NCBI RefSeq assembly: GCF_022921055.1
Contig: NZ_CP095065.1
Location: 1 to 64,000 of the forward strand
DNA: 64,000 nt
Source of the DNA: Hymenobacter volaticus
GTDB lineage: Bacteria > Bacteroidota > Bacteroidia > Cytophagales > Hymenobacteraceae
Direction: 5' to 3'
Part shown: piece after piece, positions 18,815-28,753 of the stretch
How positions within the stretch are numbered: the stretch's first letter is position 1
Layout of the letters: each line of letters begins with the position of its first letter
Program-made: the position numbers and the translations under genes
Notes under the pieces: generated by a model
Databases searched by the model: none
Seen by the model: only the letters and a program-made list of their open reading frames with translations
Told to the model about the DNA's origin: nothing

Positions 18815-18832
18815 GATAAGGGCCCCTTATCG
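18815..18832. repeat. Solo palindrome GATAAGGGG/CCCCTTATC
   Basis: Perfect 18-bp palindrome. On the minus strand it is preceded by CCCCTC, as at 1449 and 29591. It forms the break point of the truncated T9SS gene. Confidence 0.8.
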
Positions 18833-18990
18833 AGGGGAATGCTAGGGCTATGCTGGCTTGTCTTTCGCCTTGGTCGATAAGAAGCAATAAGCACCGAAAC
18901 CTACCCTCAACCAAGCCCAGTTTGTAGAAGCTTTGACCGAGCGGTTTCTCTAGGTTTTGGTGGTGAACCCCTGATATGGGGAACTGACTA

Positions 18991-20175
18991 TTATTCTCGT
19001 ATCAGCTGGATTACCTGGTGATGGGTCCCTTGTTGTATTCGTACTAGGTAGACGCCGGGTGGTAAGCCGTTGGCGGGGCCGAGAGGCAATACATTGGTCC
19101 CAGGAAGCAAGGGGGCGGTCTGGCTCCTCAGTGTACGCCCCAGCGCATCAGTCAGCTGCCAGCTGAGGGGGCCGGCGTCGGCAATGTACACCAGCAGGGT
19201 CGGCACTTCGCTGCCGCGCACTGGATTAGGGTAGAGCTGCGCGGTAAAGCCGACGGAGCGGCTCTCTGGCGTCAGGGGCCGCGAGGTGCTCGAGTTGCTG
19301 ATCGTTAGCACCCCGAGTTGCGTCACGATGGCTGTGAAGCGGCGGGCGCTGCTGGTGGCCGGGGCGCCCTGCCGGGTCCAGGGGCCGCTGGCTTGGTCGG
19401 CCTGCCAGAGCTGGGCGGATGTCGTGAAGTCGAGGCCATTATCGTCGTCGCTGATCCAACTCACGGTGGCCGAAACGGGAGCACTGAGCGGCTGGCGAGC
19501 CGCCACCTGCCAGAGCCGGTCGATACCCCGGGTGCCGCCCACAGTGGTGCCGTAGCTTATCCCTGCGGCGTGCAGGCCCGCCGTGCGCGTGACCGTGACG
19601 GGTCCTAGGTTCTGCTCGTTTGAATCAAGCACCAGCCCATTGCTGAAGTCGACCGGACCCGTAGCGGCACTCACGCTTGCGCGCGTCAAAGCCAGGCGGC
19701 CCTGCACGTACTGGCCGGGACCTTCGCCCACGATCCGTCCCCCGTCAGGCAGGCTTAGCGTGGCCAGCGGGGCACCCGTCTCCATCCCCTGCGTGCGCAC
19801 CAGACCCCGGGTCAGGGTAAGCAAGGAGGTGATCACTAGGTCCTGAGTGACCAGCAAGCGGTTGGCGCCCGCCGCGCCCGTGTTGCGGAGGGTGATAGCC
19901 GATACGGCGGCCGTGCCGGGGCGGAAGACTTGGGTGCGGGTACCCGCGAACAGCAGCAGGCCCGGCGAGGTGAAGGTACCCGCGTTAGTCAGGTCGCCCT
20001 CGAGGTGCAGCGTGCCGGCGTTGGTCAGGGTGCTACCGGCCTGGTTGAGCACGCCCCCGGCCACGTAGAGCGTGGCACCGGCTTCGACCGTGAGGATGGC
20101 CCCCTGGTTGGTCAGGGTTTGGGAGAAGCCGGGGAGGGCGGGCAGCGCGAGGATCAGGGGAAGGAAAAGTTTCAT
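18991..20175 (-). CDS. T9SS-sorted cell-surface protein (394 aa)
   Basis: Start at ATG 20175 (MKLFLPLILALPALPGFSQ) gives a clean signal peptide. The next 130 residues are a repetitive beta-helix-like stretch of Asn/Gly/Thr turns (TLTNQGAILTVEAGATLYVA, LTNAGTLHLEGDLTNAG). A beta-sandwich follows, then a Por secretion sorting domain at about 325-394 (AQLYPNPVRGSEVPTLLVYI, LTDALGRTLRSQ, LPPGVYLVRIQQG, VIQLIRE). Exported by the type IX system to the cell surface. It is 61 bp downstream of the fibre gene on the same strand, so probably co-transcribed. Confidence 0.8.
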   Translation of the reverse strand: MKLFLPLILALPALPGFSQTLTNQGAILTVEAGATLYVAGGVLNQAGSTLTNAGTLHLEGDLTNAGTFTSPGLLLFAGTRTQVFRPGTAAVSAITLRNTGAAGANRLLVTQDLVITSLLTLTRGLVRTQGMETGAPLATLSLPDGGRIVGEGPGQYVQGRLALTRASVSAATGPVDFSNGLVLDSNEQNLGPVTVTRTAGLHAAGISYGTTVGGTRGIDRLWQVAARQPLSAPVSATVSWISDDDNGLDFTTSAQLWQADQASGPWTRQGAPATSSARRFTAIVTQLGVLTISNSSTSRPLTPESRSVGFTAQLYPNPVRGSEVPTLLVYIADAGPLSWQLTDALGRTLRSQTAPLLPGTNVLPLGPANGLPPGVYLVRIQQGTHHQVIQLIRE

Positions 20176-20236
20176 AACTAGGCAGGGGGAAGCAGGCAGA
20201 GGAAAGAGGGCTAAAGCAGCGATAGCACCAGGGCGG

Positions 20237-22918
20237 TTAGCGCTGGGCTTGCCCACTGCCGGCTTCCAGGGCCCGTAGCCGCGTCTCGAAGGCGGCAGTG
20301 GTGGCCGTGGCCTGGGCTGCTTTGGCTTCGGCCGTGGCGGTGCGCGCTTGCAGCGCGGCATTTTGGGCTGCTAGTTCTTTGAGGGCCTCGATGAGCACGG
20401 GCGTCAGCTGGGCATAGTTGATCGCTTTGTAGCCTTCTTTGTCGGTGCTCACTAGCTCAGGGTAGATTTTTTCCACCTCCTGCGCCAGCAGACCCACCTG
20501 CTCGGTGCCGACCGTACCGCCGTGGGCCACGCCCAGGGTGTTCCAGGTGTAGCGCACGCCGCGTAGCTGCAGCACCGCGGCCAGCGCGCCGGCCAGTGGA
20601 CGCACCTGCTGCTTGAAGCGGGCATCGGAGGTGTAGACGGTCGCGTTCACCCGGATATCGCCCGCTACATCGAGCAGGTAGCCCGGCGCTTCCGTCCCGA
20701 TGCCAACGCGCACGGCAGAAGCCCCGGTGCCACCGAGCACGAGGGAATTGCTTTGGCTCACCCGGGCTTGGTAGCCCAGAGCCGTGGCGTTGGTCAGCGC
20801 ACCGGAAGTGGGGCCGGCGCCTTGGCCCAGGGCGGTGTTGTTGCTGCCCGTGGTATTGCTGCGGCCGCTGTCGGTGCCGTTGAACACATTGCCACTGCCC
20901 GTCGTGTTGCTGCGGCCGCTGTTGGCGCCGCTGAACACGTTGTTGCTGCCCGTGCGGTTGACGAAGCCGCTGAAACTGCCGCTGAACAGGTTCTCGCTGC
21001 CCGTCGTGTTGTCGAAGCCGCTTTGATAGCCGCTGAACACGTTCAAGTTACCGCTCGTGTTGCTGCGGCCGCTGTTGGTGCCGCTGAATACGCTGCCGAA
21101 GCCGATCGTGTTGCTGAGGCCGCTTAGATAACCGCTGAACACGTTATTGCTGCCCGTGCTATTGTTGAGGCCACTTTCATACCCGTTGAACACGTTGAAG
21201 CTGCCCTCGGTATTGCTGCGGCCGCTTAAACCACCGCTGAATGTGTTGTAGATGCCCGTCGTATTGTTGTAGCCGCTGTTGGTGCCACTAAACACGTTGC
21301 CGCTGCCCGTATTGTTCCGATAGCCGCTTTGAAAGCCAGTGAACACGTTGTCACTACCGGTGATATTATCGACGCCACTATAGGTGCCGCTGAACACGTT
21401 GTGGCTACCCGTGCGGTTATTGAGGCCGCTTCCATACCCGTTGAACACGTTAAAGCTGCCCTCGGTATTGCTGAGGCCGCTATCGGTGCCACTGAACAGG
21501 TTGCCGGTGCCCGTCGTGTTAGCAATACCACTGTTCGTACCATTGAACACATTGAAGTTGCCGGTGGTATTACTGCGGCCGCTGTTAGCGCCACTGAACA
21601 CATTGTTATAGCCCGTCGTGTTGCTGGCCCCACTGCCGGAGCCGCTGAACACGTTATCCGTGCCGGTGGTATTGCTGCGGCCACTGCTGGTGCCACTAAA
21701 CACGTTGTTGCTACCGGTCGTGTTGCTGTAGCCACTGAGATAGCCGCTGAACACGTTGAAGTTGCCCGTGGTGTTGGCTTCCCCGGCCCGGTCGCCGCTA
21801 AATACGTTGCCCGTGCCGGTGGTGGTATTGAAGCCACTGTTAGTGCCACTAAACACGTTGCCGGTGCCGGTGGTGTTGCTACGGCCGCTGTTGGCGCCGC
21901 TAAATACGTTGTCGCGGCCCGTCGTATTGCTCAGACCGCTGTTGGTACCGTTGAACACGTTATCCGTACCCGTGGTGTTGCTTCTGCCGCTGCTGGTACC
22001 GCTGAACACGTTGTTGCTGCCCGTCGTGTTATTGAAGCCGCTTTGATTGCCGCTAAACACGTTATCGCGGCCTGTGGTATTACTGCGGCCGCTTTGATAG
22101 CCACTAAACACGTTGAAGTTGCCCGTGGTATTGTTGAAGCCGCTTTGAAAACCAGTGAACACGTTGTCACTGCCCGTGGTGTTGGCCTGCCCGGCCCGGT
22201 CGCCGCTGAACACGTTGCCGGTACCCGTCGTGTTGCTGATGCCGCTGCTGTTGCCGCTAAACACGTTGAAGCTGCCCGTCGTGGTGTTATAGCCACTGTA
22301 AGCCCCGCTGAACACATTGAAGTTGCCCGTGGTATTGCTGCGGCCACTTTGATAGCCACTGAACACATTGTTGTAGCCCGTCGTGTTGTTTTCGCCGCTT
22401 TGAAAACCACTGAACACGTTACCACTACCCGTCGTGTTGGCTTGCCCGGCCTGGAAACCGAGGTAGAGGTTGTTGCCAACGGTATTCTGGCCCAGGTTCA
22501 AGCCACCATCGGCGCGTACGCCCAGGCCCACGGCCGTGCCGACGCTGGCTCCCGTGCCCGTTAAGGCATTACCTTGCAATTGCAGCGCTTGGGTGGCGGT
22601 ATGGTTGCCCAGGTTGTCGCCGCCGCCGGCACCCATTGGCTGCCAGTCCGGGGCCGCGGGGGTGCCCCGGTTGAAGTAGAAGCCGGCCGGCCCATCGGTT
22701 TGAAACACGAGCAGGCCCGTGGCCGGGCGGGTGATGGCCGTGCGCTGGGCTGCGGTCAGGCGCGGCAGCAATGCCCCCTTGGCTGACGAGACGATATCGA
22801 GGGCCGCCGAGGCATCAGGGGCGGTGGTGCCAATGCCGACGCCGTTCTGAGCTTGGGCAGCAAGGGGGAAGGCCAGCAGCAGCAGCAGGCCCCATGAGGG
22901 GGAAAAGTTTACCATCAT
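20237..22918 (-). CDS. Repeat fibre protein with C-terminal S74 chaperone domain (893 aa)
   Basis: Start at ATG 22918 ([10 protein letters not shown]), signal peptide ending AQA. Residues 25-145 form an N-terminal head ([30 protein letters not shown]), as in Bacteroidota tail-fibre-like proteins. Residues about 148-692 are about 32 tandem 17-residue repeats of consensus NxNVFSGxxSGxSNTTG, giving a trimeric beta-solenoid-type shaft. Residues about 775-893 are an intramolecular chaperone/Peptidase_S74 domain ([45 protein letters not shown]) and a terminal coiled coil. A cell-surface or phage-derived fibre; ligand unknown. Confidence 0.85.
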   Translation of the reverse strand: MMVNFSPSWGLLLLLAFPLAAQAQNGVGIGTTAPDASAALDIVSSAKGALLPRLTAAQRTAITRPATGLLVFQTDGPAGFYFNRGTPAAPDWQPMGAGGGDNLGNHTATQALQLQGNALTGTGASVGTAVGLGVRADGGLNLGQNTVGNNLYLGFQAGQANTTGSGNVFSGFQSGENNTTGYNNVFSGYQSGRSNTTGNFNVFSGAYSGYNTTTGSFNVFSGNSSGISNTTGTGNVFSGDRAGQANTTGSDNVFTGFQSGFNNTTGNFNVFSGYQSGRSNTTGRDNVFSGNQSGFNNTTGSNNVFSGTSSGRSNTTGTDNVFNGTNSGLSNTTGRDNVFSGANSGRSNTTGTGNVFSGTNSGFNTTTGTGNVFSGDRAGEANTTGNFNVFSGYLSGYSNTTGSNNVFSGTSSGRSNTTGTDNVFSGSGSGASNTTGYNNVFSGANSGRSNTTGNFNVFNGTNSGIANTTGTGNLFSGTDSGLSNTEGSFNVFNGYGSGLNNRTGSHNVFSGTYSGVDNITGSDNVFTGFQSGYRNNTGSGNVFSGTNSGYNNTTGIYNTFSGGLSGRSNTEGSFNVFNGYESGLNNSTGSNNVFSGYLSGLSNTIGFGSVFSGTNSGRSNTSGNLNVFSGYQSGFDNTTGSENLFSGSFSGFVNRTGSNNVFSGANSGRSNTTGSGNVFNGTDSGRSNTTGSNNTALGQGAGPTSGALTNATALGYQARVSQSNSLVLGGTGASAVRVGIGTEAPGYLLDVAGDIRVNATVYTSDARFKQQVRPLAGALAAVLQLRGVRYTWNTLGVAHGGTVGTEQVGLLAQEVEKIYPELVSTDKEGYKAINYAQLTPVLIEALKELAAQNAALQARTATAEAKAAQATATTAAFETRLRALEAGSGQAQR
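20842..22477 (-). repeat. About 32 tandem 51-bp coding repeats
   Basis: The DNA behind the 17-residue fibre repeats. Units share GTGTTC-AGCGGC and AACACC-ACGGGC cores but differ at the variable positions. The period is a multiple of three, so unit gain or loss keeps frame. Confidence 0.85.
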
Positions 22919-23768
22919 GCAAGGGGATAAGGGAAGGAAGAGATGCCGCCTGCCAGGGCCCAAAGGGTTTCCAGCGTTCTTAGCGCGAACTTTTGGCCGA
23001 GAGAGGAATAGCCTAAGACGAGAAAGGGTACCTGGATCACCAGCAGCGACCAAAACGCTCCGCTTACCGAACTACTCACCCACGAGAGCCCCGTTATTTC
23101 GCCGCCGATCAAGCCCTTGGGGAGCCGGAATCCTTTCAAGCCCAAAGCGGCCGAAAACATGCCTGCCACTGATAACTGGCCTTGCCGCCACTGACGAACT
23201 GCGGGCGGCCGAAGGTGAGAAGTAATTGTCGGTGCCGGGGCCTCTGCTTTCCCCATAGGGGTAGCACTCCCTGACCGGGCGAAATTCTTCGCCCGGATGC
23301 GCGCTAGAATAAGGAGAGCCCACCACATCATAACCAGCACAAGCTAGGTGCCATTCCATTAAGATCCCGGGTAGGTGCCGCGGGTCAGTCGCTGGCTATT
23401 TCAAGCCCATAATAGTCAGTCGTTGGAACTGACACCGAAGGTCAAACACCCTGTTTTTTGCTGGTCTTATAGAGGTATTAGGCGCTTATCTATTCTCCTA
23501 GCCCTTTCGGCGAGTGGCGCCAAACCGAACAATATCCCTCTAAGGGACAACTGCATACATAATATATGATTTTTATATATAGTTAACTTGATAGCACCGA
23601 AATAACTACGGTTTCCCTTTTGGGCTGATGGGTAAATTGACAGTGGACGCAGATAAAGATCTTGTTGACTCGCTACGCTCAGCGTCATTTCTGGTGCTGG
23701 ATTAGAGGCGATCGGATCAGGCAACGATCAACCTTTCCAGATGGCATACAGTGTCTTGACCGTTCGAT
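22919..23768. other. Gene-free region upstream of the fibre operon
   Basis: About 850 bp with no supportable gene. Minus-strand open frames at 22915-23340 and 23072-23359 have no protein-like composition. It probably holds the fibre promoter. Confidence 0.4.
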
Positions 23769-23827
23769 TATTGGAGGGTTATTTTAGACGATACAATAGC
23801 TGTACCGTCTAAAATAACCCTCCAATA
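23769..23827 (-). terminator. 22-bp-arm hairpin after Crp/Fnr gene
   Basis: Arms 23769-23790 and 23806-23827 are perfect complements (TATTGGAGGGTTATTTTAGA...), 15-nt loop, about 73 bp beyond the stop of the minus-strand regulator. Confidence 0.6.
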
Positions 23828-23899
23828 GTGGGGCAGTGTGTGGTCCTGAGTCGTCCGGAACAGTTCATTCAAGGACAAAACAGTCCGCAAACGAGGTAG

Positions 23900-24478
23900 T
23901 TAACCGGAGCTAGCCTGCTTGCGGATACGGCCCAAGGTTTTGCGGGATACCCCTAAATAGGAAGCAATCATATGTAAGGGTACGCGTTGATAAAAGCCGG
24001 GAAAGGCTTTTACAAACGCGTGGTACCGCTCTTCCGGACTGCGGCTGATGGCCGCGTAGAGTCGGTCAACCTGCGCATCAAACGTGCGGCTTATCAACTG
24101 GGTTTGCAGGGCGTTGAAGGCGGGGATTTCTTTTTTGAGCAGGTCCCAGTTTTCTCGCGACCACAGCAACAACTGGCTGTCTTCCAGCGCATCAACTGCC
24201 CCTTTTGCTGGTTGCCCGTTGTGAAAACTTTCGTGGTCGCTAATCCACCAGTTCTCCGTGGCAAAGCGGATAATGTGTTCTACCGCATACTCATCGGTGC
24301 GGTAGAGCCGCATGGAACCGCTCACGACAAAGGCCATGTGGCGGCAGACCTCGCCTTCCCGCAGTAAAAATTGCCGGCGCTTTAGGTTCTTGACCATCGC
24401 AACAGCTTCTATCTGCTCGAGTTCGGCCTCGGTAAAGGAGCCTCTCGCGGTTACATACTTTCGAAACGTTTCAACCAT
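23900..24478 (-). CDS. Crp/Fnr-family transcriptional regulator (192 aa)
   Basis: Starts MVETFRKYVTARGSFTEAEL. The cyclic-nucleotide-binding-like beta-roll spans about 20-115 (LLREGEVCRHMAFVVSGSMR, TENWWISDHESF, LLLWSRENWDLL); no canonical cAMP phosphate cassette is seen, as usual for Bacteroidota members. The C-terminal winged helix reads HMIASYLGVSRKTLGRIRKQ. One-component regulator; ligand unknown. It is paralogous to 37758-38336 and the remnant at 1-253. It is divergent from an SDR at 25470 across about 1 kb, suggesting the SDR as target. Confidence 0.85.
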   Translation of the reverse strand: MVETFRKYVTARGSFTEAELEQIEAVAMVKNLKRRQFLLREGEVCRHMAFVVSGSMRLYRTDEYAVEHIIRFATENWWISDHESFHNGQPAKGAVDALEDSQLLLWSRENWDLLKKEIPAFNALQTQLISRTFDAQVDRLYAAISRSPEERYHAFVKAFPGFYQRVPLHMIASYLGVSRKTLGRIRKQASSG

Positions 24479-25469
24479 GGCGATGCACGTAGGTGAACGA
24501 TATGGACCAAGCCGCTAAACAGCCGCGTTGCGGGGGCGGGTAGAAAGTTAGGTAAATCAGTCGTCTCAATCCGGCTTGGTATACCTCAACATTTAGGCCG
24601 GTGTTTAGGGGGCCGTTGTTTTTGCGCATTAAGCAGTAAGCCTGCCCGAGGCAGGGTTCCGGCTTGCTCGCTGCGGCTACCAGAAGCACGCACCTCGGCA
24701 ACAGCCTAGCCGATCGGCTCGCCAGGGAGCGGAAGCGAGGAAAACGGGGACAAATGTCTCCGTTTTCGTTTCCCCACAACGCTACTATTGCCAAGGCAAA
24801 CGGCACCCGAAGTACCCTAATTCTTTAGTAAAATGGCAAACCGTGCAGCAGTCCACCTGGCGCGTAGTACAAGCGGCATCAGGACCCAAACTGATCCTGC
24901 GTTCAATGAGAAGTACGCCTGGTCTTGCAGGGATTGGCTACTAGAGATCTAAGATGTCCTCAGCAGTAGGCCGCTTGTCTTAAGCAACTCAAGGAAGGCC
25001 ACAGGCTACCTCATGATGAAGCTATTCGTTGCTTGCGCGCTAGTCAAGGCCGCGCTCGGCGCTGAATTAGTTTCTTTGCCAGTGGCCAGCGGCCGAAGCA
25101 CGCCTACCGCACCGCGCTCAAGTTCACCTTCCCCACGCTTAACCGGCCGGTAAGTCAAAAGGGGGTAGCCTACCGCACGGCGTCAAACACCGCTGGGTAA
25201 GCACCAAAGCAACTTGGCAAAGGCACCCGTAAGGGGAAAGCGGCCGCTTCTTAGCATTCCCAGCCAAGCACCGTGCGAAGTTGGGGAAGGGGGCACCCGG
25301 CGAGCCATCCCTCTGGTTTACAGCAGCCTTTTATCCGCCGCCTTTGGCGACTACCCCTTTCTCTGAAACCCCGCGCGGTTCACTTTAACGCGACTGGCCT
25401 ACCGGTTACGGGACGAGCCGGCTGGCTTCGTACGTCCCATTTTTCCACTTCTTTTTCCCTTTCCATCCT
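24479..25469. other. Long intergenic region between divergent Crp/Fnr and SDR genes
   Basis: No supportable gene. Just upstream of the regulator, AACAGCCGCGTTGC is shared with the same position of the paralogue (about 38370); further up, a CCGTTGTTT box is also shared (24610, 38470). These are candidate promoter or operator elements. The rest looks like decayed DNA. Confidence 0.45.
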
Positions 25470-26249
25470 ATGAAACTACAGGACAAAGTTGCCGTTATCA
25501 CGGGCGGCAACAGTGGCATTGGCTTCGGCATTGCCCAGGAATTTAAGCGCGAAGGCGCTAAGGGCGCTATCGTGGGTCGCAACCCGGAAACGCTGGCTGC
25601 TTCGGCCCACGAATTGGGCGATGATTTCTTGGCCCTCCGCGCCGACGTGACGCAGCTCGCGGACTTGGAGCGCGTGTTCCAGACCGTGGTCGACACGTTT
25701 GGCAAGCTTGATACGCTGGTCGTCAATGCGGGAGGCGCAACGGCCAAGGGCACGGTCAGTTCCGTCATCAGCACGACGGAGGAGGAATTTCAACAGGCGA
25801 TCGATCTCAACCTGAAAAGCTTCTTTTTTACCGTCCAAAAAGCCCTGCCGTATCTGCAGGATGAGGCCTCCATCGTGCTGGTGGCTTCCATGGGGGCGCA
25901 TAAGGCGTTTGCGGGGCTGACGCTCTATACCGCCGCGAAAGCCGCCATCGTGTCGTTTGCCCGCTCGTTTTCGCAGGACTTACTGGCGCGGAATATTCGG
26001 GTTAACGTGGTCAGTCCGGGCATTATCGATACCCCGGTGTATGATAAATTTGGGTTGTCAGAGGAAGAAGCAACGCAACAAAAAATAGATCTGGCGGCGG
26101 TGGCGGCGCTTAAACGTATGGGAACGCCGAGCGAGATCGGCCGCGTCGCGGTGTTTCTCGCTTCCGAGGATTCTTCTTTTATGCTCGGGTCGGAAGTGTT
26201 AGCGGATGGGGGGCCATTAACTTGTAAGGGAGTCCCGTTGCCGGCTTGA
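25470..26249 (+). CDS. SDR family oxidoreductase (259 aa)
   Basis: Intact classical SDR. Cofactor motif TGGNSGIG at residues 11-18, NAG at 86-88, catalytic Ser140, Tyr153 and Lys157 (YTAAK), and the C-terminal substrate segment ending LGSEVLADGGPL. No basic residue follows the glycine motif clearly enough to choose NAD or NADP. Substrate unknown. Divergent from the Crp/Fnr gene and followed by a strong hairpin 22 bp after the stop. Confidence 0.85.
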   Translation: MKLQDKVAVITGGNSGIGFGIAQEFKREGAKGAIVGRNPETLAASAHELGDDFLALRADVTQLADLERVFQTVVDTFGKLDTLVVNAGGATAKGTVSSVISTTEEEFQQAIDLNLKSFFFTVQKALPYLQDEASIVLVASMGAHKAFAGLTLYTAAKAAIVSFARSFSQDLLARNIRVNVVSPGIIDTPVYDKFGLSEEEATQQKIDLAAVAALKRMGTPSEIGRVAVFLASEDSSFMLGSEVLADGGPLTCKGVPLPA

Positions 26250-26270
26250 ATTGCGTACGGTATCCCTGCT

Positions 26271-26329
26271 AAAATCTAGTATCAAACGGTTCGTTCGTAG
26301 CGCGAGCGAACCGGTTGATACTAGATTTT
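26271..26329 (+). terminator. 23-bp-arm hairpin after SDR
   Basis: Arms 26271-26293 and 26307-26329 (AAAATCTAGTATCAA...) pair with one mismatch. The right arm ends GATTTT. Position 22 bp after the stop supports a terminator. Confidence 0.7.
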
Positions 26330-26459
26330 GCTAGTGGTCGCCTGGTCCGCCACCGCGGAGTAGGTCCATTCTTACTATTATGCAGTTGCTTATGTTCCGC
26401 CTCACACACTAGCCGGCCAGAAGGTAGCGTTGCCCGCTTCGCCTTACCCCGCGTTCCTC

Positions 26460-27702
26460 ATGCCTCACGCCCAGCACTATTACCCGGCCGATCTGGCGCT
26501 GGCCCTGCACCAGCACTGGCCCCTGGCTGCCCCGCCGCTGCCGGCTCCGGCGGTACTCACCGCCTTTCTCTCCACGCTCTACCAGGCGAGTCTGCTGGCC
26601 GAAGAGGGCCGCCCCGTCGTCTGCCACCTCGTGCTGGCCACCCAGGCCGAGCTGGAAGCTCAGGCCGGGACGCTCACCGATTTTCACCTGCTGCGCTTTG
26701 CCGAGCCCCGCACCTACTCCGAGCAGGAGTTGCGCCGGCTCAGCCCGGCCGTGCAGCAGGCCAGCAGCCTGCTGGTCGTAGCCCCTACCCCGGAGGGAGA
26801 CTTACACCTGTGGGGAATGCTCTTCAGTGAGCACCAGTGGGACCAACTCGTCGACCAACCGCGCCTGAGTACGGCGCAACCGCCGCGCGCGCTGCTGGTG
26901 CAGGTCAGTGGGCCGGGCAGCCTCGTTTTCTATCATGGCGCCCAGCGCGTGCTCACCCTGCAGCGGGGCCGCATCGAGGGCCACGGCTTCGTGTCGTTTC
27001 CCCAAGCCTGGGCCGAGGGGCGCTTTGTCGAGAATCGGCAATTAGCTGGCGAAGCCTTGCCCGGCACTGACCTGACACCCGAGCAGTTGGACCTGCTCGT
27101 GCGCCTGACCTTGCAGATGCAGCGGCGGGCGCTGACCCGTATTCGCACCAGCGGCCACGGCGCGCTGATCGTGTTGCTGCCTACGGACCGGGTCGCCGCC
27201 CTGCTGGCCCCGGCGGCGTGCTCCGCCCCAAATACCGGGTGCTGCCCGGCGCGGCGGGCCCGCGCTTCCCGGCCTTGGCGCAGGCGGTGTTGCGCCGCTT
27301 GGCGGCGTTGGGCGACGTGAGCTGGGCCCACTACCAGCAAGCCCATGACGCCGAACTGCTGGCCTTGACGGCGGAAATCGAGCACTTGGCCGACTACCTG
27401 GCCGGGCTCGCCGCCGTCGATGGGCCTTGGTGCTCACCCAACAGCTGGCGCTGGTTGGCTTTGGGGTCGAAATTCAAGCCACGCAAGTGCCGCTGGAGCG
27501 GGTCTACCGCGCGCTCGACCTGGAGGCCCGCCAGCGCCAGCCCCTGGCCGTCGACCATGGCGGCACCCGCCACCGCGCCGCCTACCGCCTCTGTCTGGCC
27601 GCGCCCGAGTGTTTGGCCATTGTCGTCTCGCAGGACGGCGGGGTGCAGTTTGTGCACGAGCAGGCCGGGCAGGTCATCGTCTGGGACCAACTCACCTACT
27701 AA
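26460..27702 (+). CDS. Diadenylate-cyclase (DAC) domain protein, two frameshifts
   Basis: About 410 residues when corrected. Start ATG 26460 (MPHAQHYYPADLALALHQHW). The N-terminal 270 residues look like the sensor (DACNV-type) region found before DAC domains. After single G losses near 27215 and 27421 are restored, the C-terminus has both DisA_N/DAC signatures: DGA in VDGALVLTQQLALVGFG, and the nucleotide-binding GGTRHRAAYRLCLA, followed by CLAIVVSQDGGVQFVHE. Known DAC enzymes convert two ATP into cyclic di-AMP. Both motifs are present, so activity is plausible. It starts 130 bp after the SDR terminator. Confidence 0.65.
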
Positions 27703-27892
27703 TTACTTCCCCGACGGCGGGCTGTTCCGGCTTGTTCACCAAGTAACAAGCGGTTTGATGGAAGTAAGTTTCTGTTTGAGGAGCGCAAGCAAGGGGGTGG
27801 CCGGTTCTCCGATCTTTGTTACCCGCAAAGCCACGGGCCACCGCTCTAGGTAAGCTCACTTGTTGCTATTCACGCCCTAATTTGCGAATACC

Positions 27893-28081
27893 ATGGACAT
27901 TGAAAAGGCGAAAGTTTTCCTAACCGGCGGCAACAGGGGTAGTGGCGACGAAACGGCCAAGCTACGGAAAGCCAATGGGCCCCAAGTGGCTATTGGCAGA
28001 ACCCATGTTGAGGTAACGGGGCGGGCGGCGAAGGAATGGGAGGTGACCGGCTTCCGAGCCGACGTACGCAATCCAAGCTAA
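27893..28081 (+). pseudogene. N-terminal scrap of an SDR gene
   Basis: MDIEKAKVFLTGGNRGSGDE followed by TAKLRKANGPQVAIGRTHVE matches an SDR cofactor-binding start (TGGNRGIG-like with Ile changed to Ser). The frame ends after 62 codons; no catalytic part follows. A Crp/Fnr regulator starts 20 bp later. Confidence 0.65.
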
Positions 28082-28101
28082 GCAAAGTGGTTCTTTCGGC
28101 C

Positions 28102-28674
28102 ATGCATGACAGTATTCTGGCGAATGTCGCGCGCCACATCCACCTTACCGCCGAGGAGGCCACCCTCTTTACCGGTTTACTCGTGCCGCAGCACATAGCC
28201 CGCGACGGCCAGCTGCTGGGGGCCGGCCAGCGAGCGCTCTACCTCACGTTTGTGGTGCGCGGCTGCGTGCGCACCTATGCGACGGATGCCTTCGACAAAG
28301 AACACATTCTAGCTTTCGCGACCGAAGGCTGGTGGTGCACGGACAGCGCGGCCTTCTTCCACCGTACGCCGGCCACCCTCGCCCTACAGGCCCTGGAAGC
28401 CACCGACTTGTTGCACCTGAGCCTCGACCACCTGGAACAGCTTTGCCAGCAGGTCCCTAAGTTCGAGCGCTTCTTCCGCATCCTCAGCCAAAACGGCTTT
28501 CAGCTCTTACAGCGCCGCCTCGAAGCGCACCTGAAGCTGACGGCCCAGGCGCGCTTTGCGCGTTTTCATCGGCAGTCCCCGCGGCTGCACCAACGGGTGG
28601 CGCAGAAGCACATTGCCGCCTACCTGGGCGTCACCCCCGAGTTCTTAAGTATGCTGCGCAAAAAGAAAGCTTAA
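28102..28674 (+). CDS. Crp/Fnr-family transcriptional regulator (190 aa)
   Basis: Start ATG 28102 (MHDSILANVARHIHLTAEEA) chosen over the longer frame, whose upstream codons run into the SDR scrap. Beta-roll with LYLTFVVRGCVRTYATDAFD and FATEGWWCTDSAAF, then LQALEATDLLHLSLDHLEQL. C-terminal HTH reads HIAAYLGVTPEFLSMLRKKK. It belongs to a different subgroup from the 23.9 and 37.8 kb paralogues. It again follows an SDR remnant. Confidence 0.8.
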   Translation: MHDSILANVARHIHLTAEEATLFTGLLVPQHIARDGQLLGAGQRALYLTFVVRGCVRTYATDAFDKEHILAFATEGWWCTDSAAFFHRTPATLALQALEATDLLHLSLDHLEQLCQQVPKFERFFRILSQNGFQLLQRRLEAHLKLTAQARFARFHRQSPRLHQRVAQKHIAAYLGVTPEFLSMLRKKKA

Positions 28675-28753
28675 CCCGCCGTTCTTAAATTAGTTTAAGG
28701 TGAACTGGCCGGGTTGAGGACGTGCTTTGTAAAGAACTCTAAGCCCTCTTGTA

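Noticed and set aside
20842..22477. Regular repeats resembling a CRISPR array
   Set aside because: The period is 51 bp with diverged units, no distinct spacers, and the array translates to an in-frame 17-residue protein repeat with head and chaperone domains.
21329..22564. Long plus-strand open frame (411 codons) opposite the fibre gene
   Set aside because: It mirrors the 51-bp repeats of the minus-strand fibre, is Ala/Val-rich and monotonous, and has no start context or family; an antisense shadow.
20237..22918. Diversity-generating retroelement target in the fibre
   Set aside because: No reverse transcriptase or template repeat is present in the window and the variation is spread over all units.
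22915..23340. 141-codon minus-strand frame upstream of the fibre
   Set aside because: Overlaps the fibre start, lacks recognisable composition or motif, and competes with other open frames in the same stretch.
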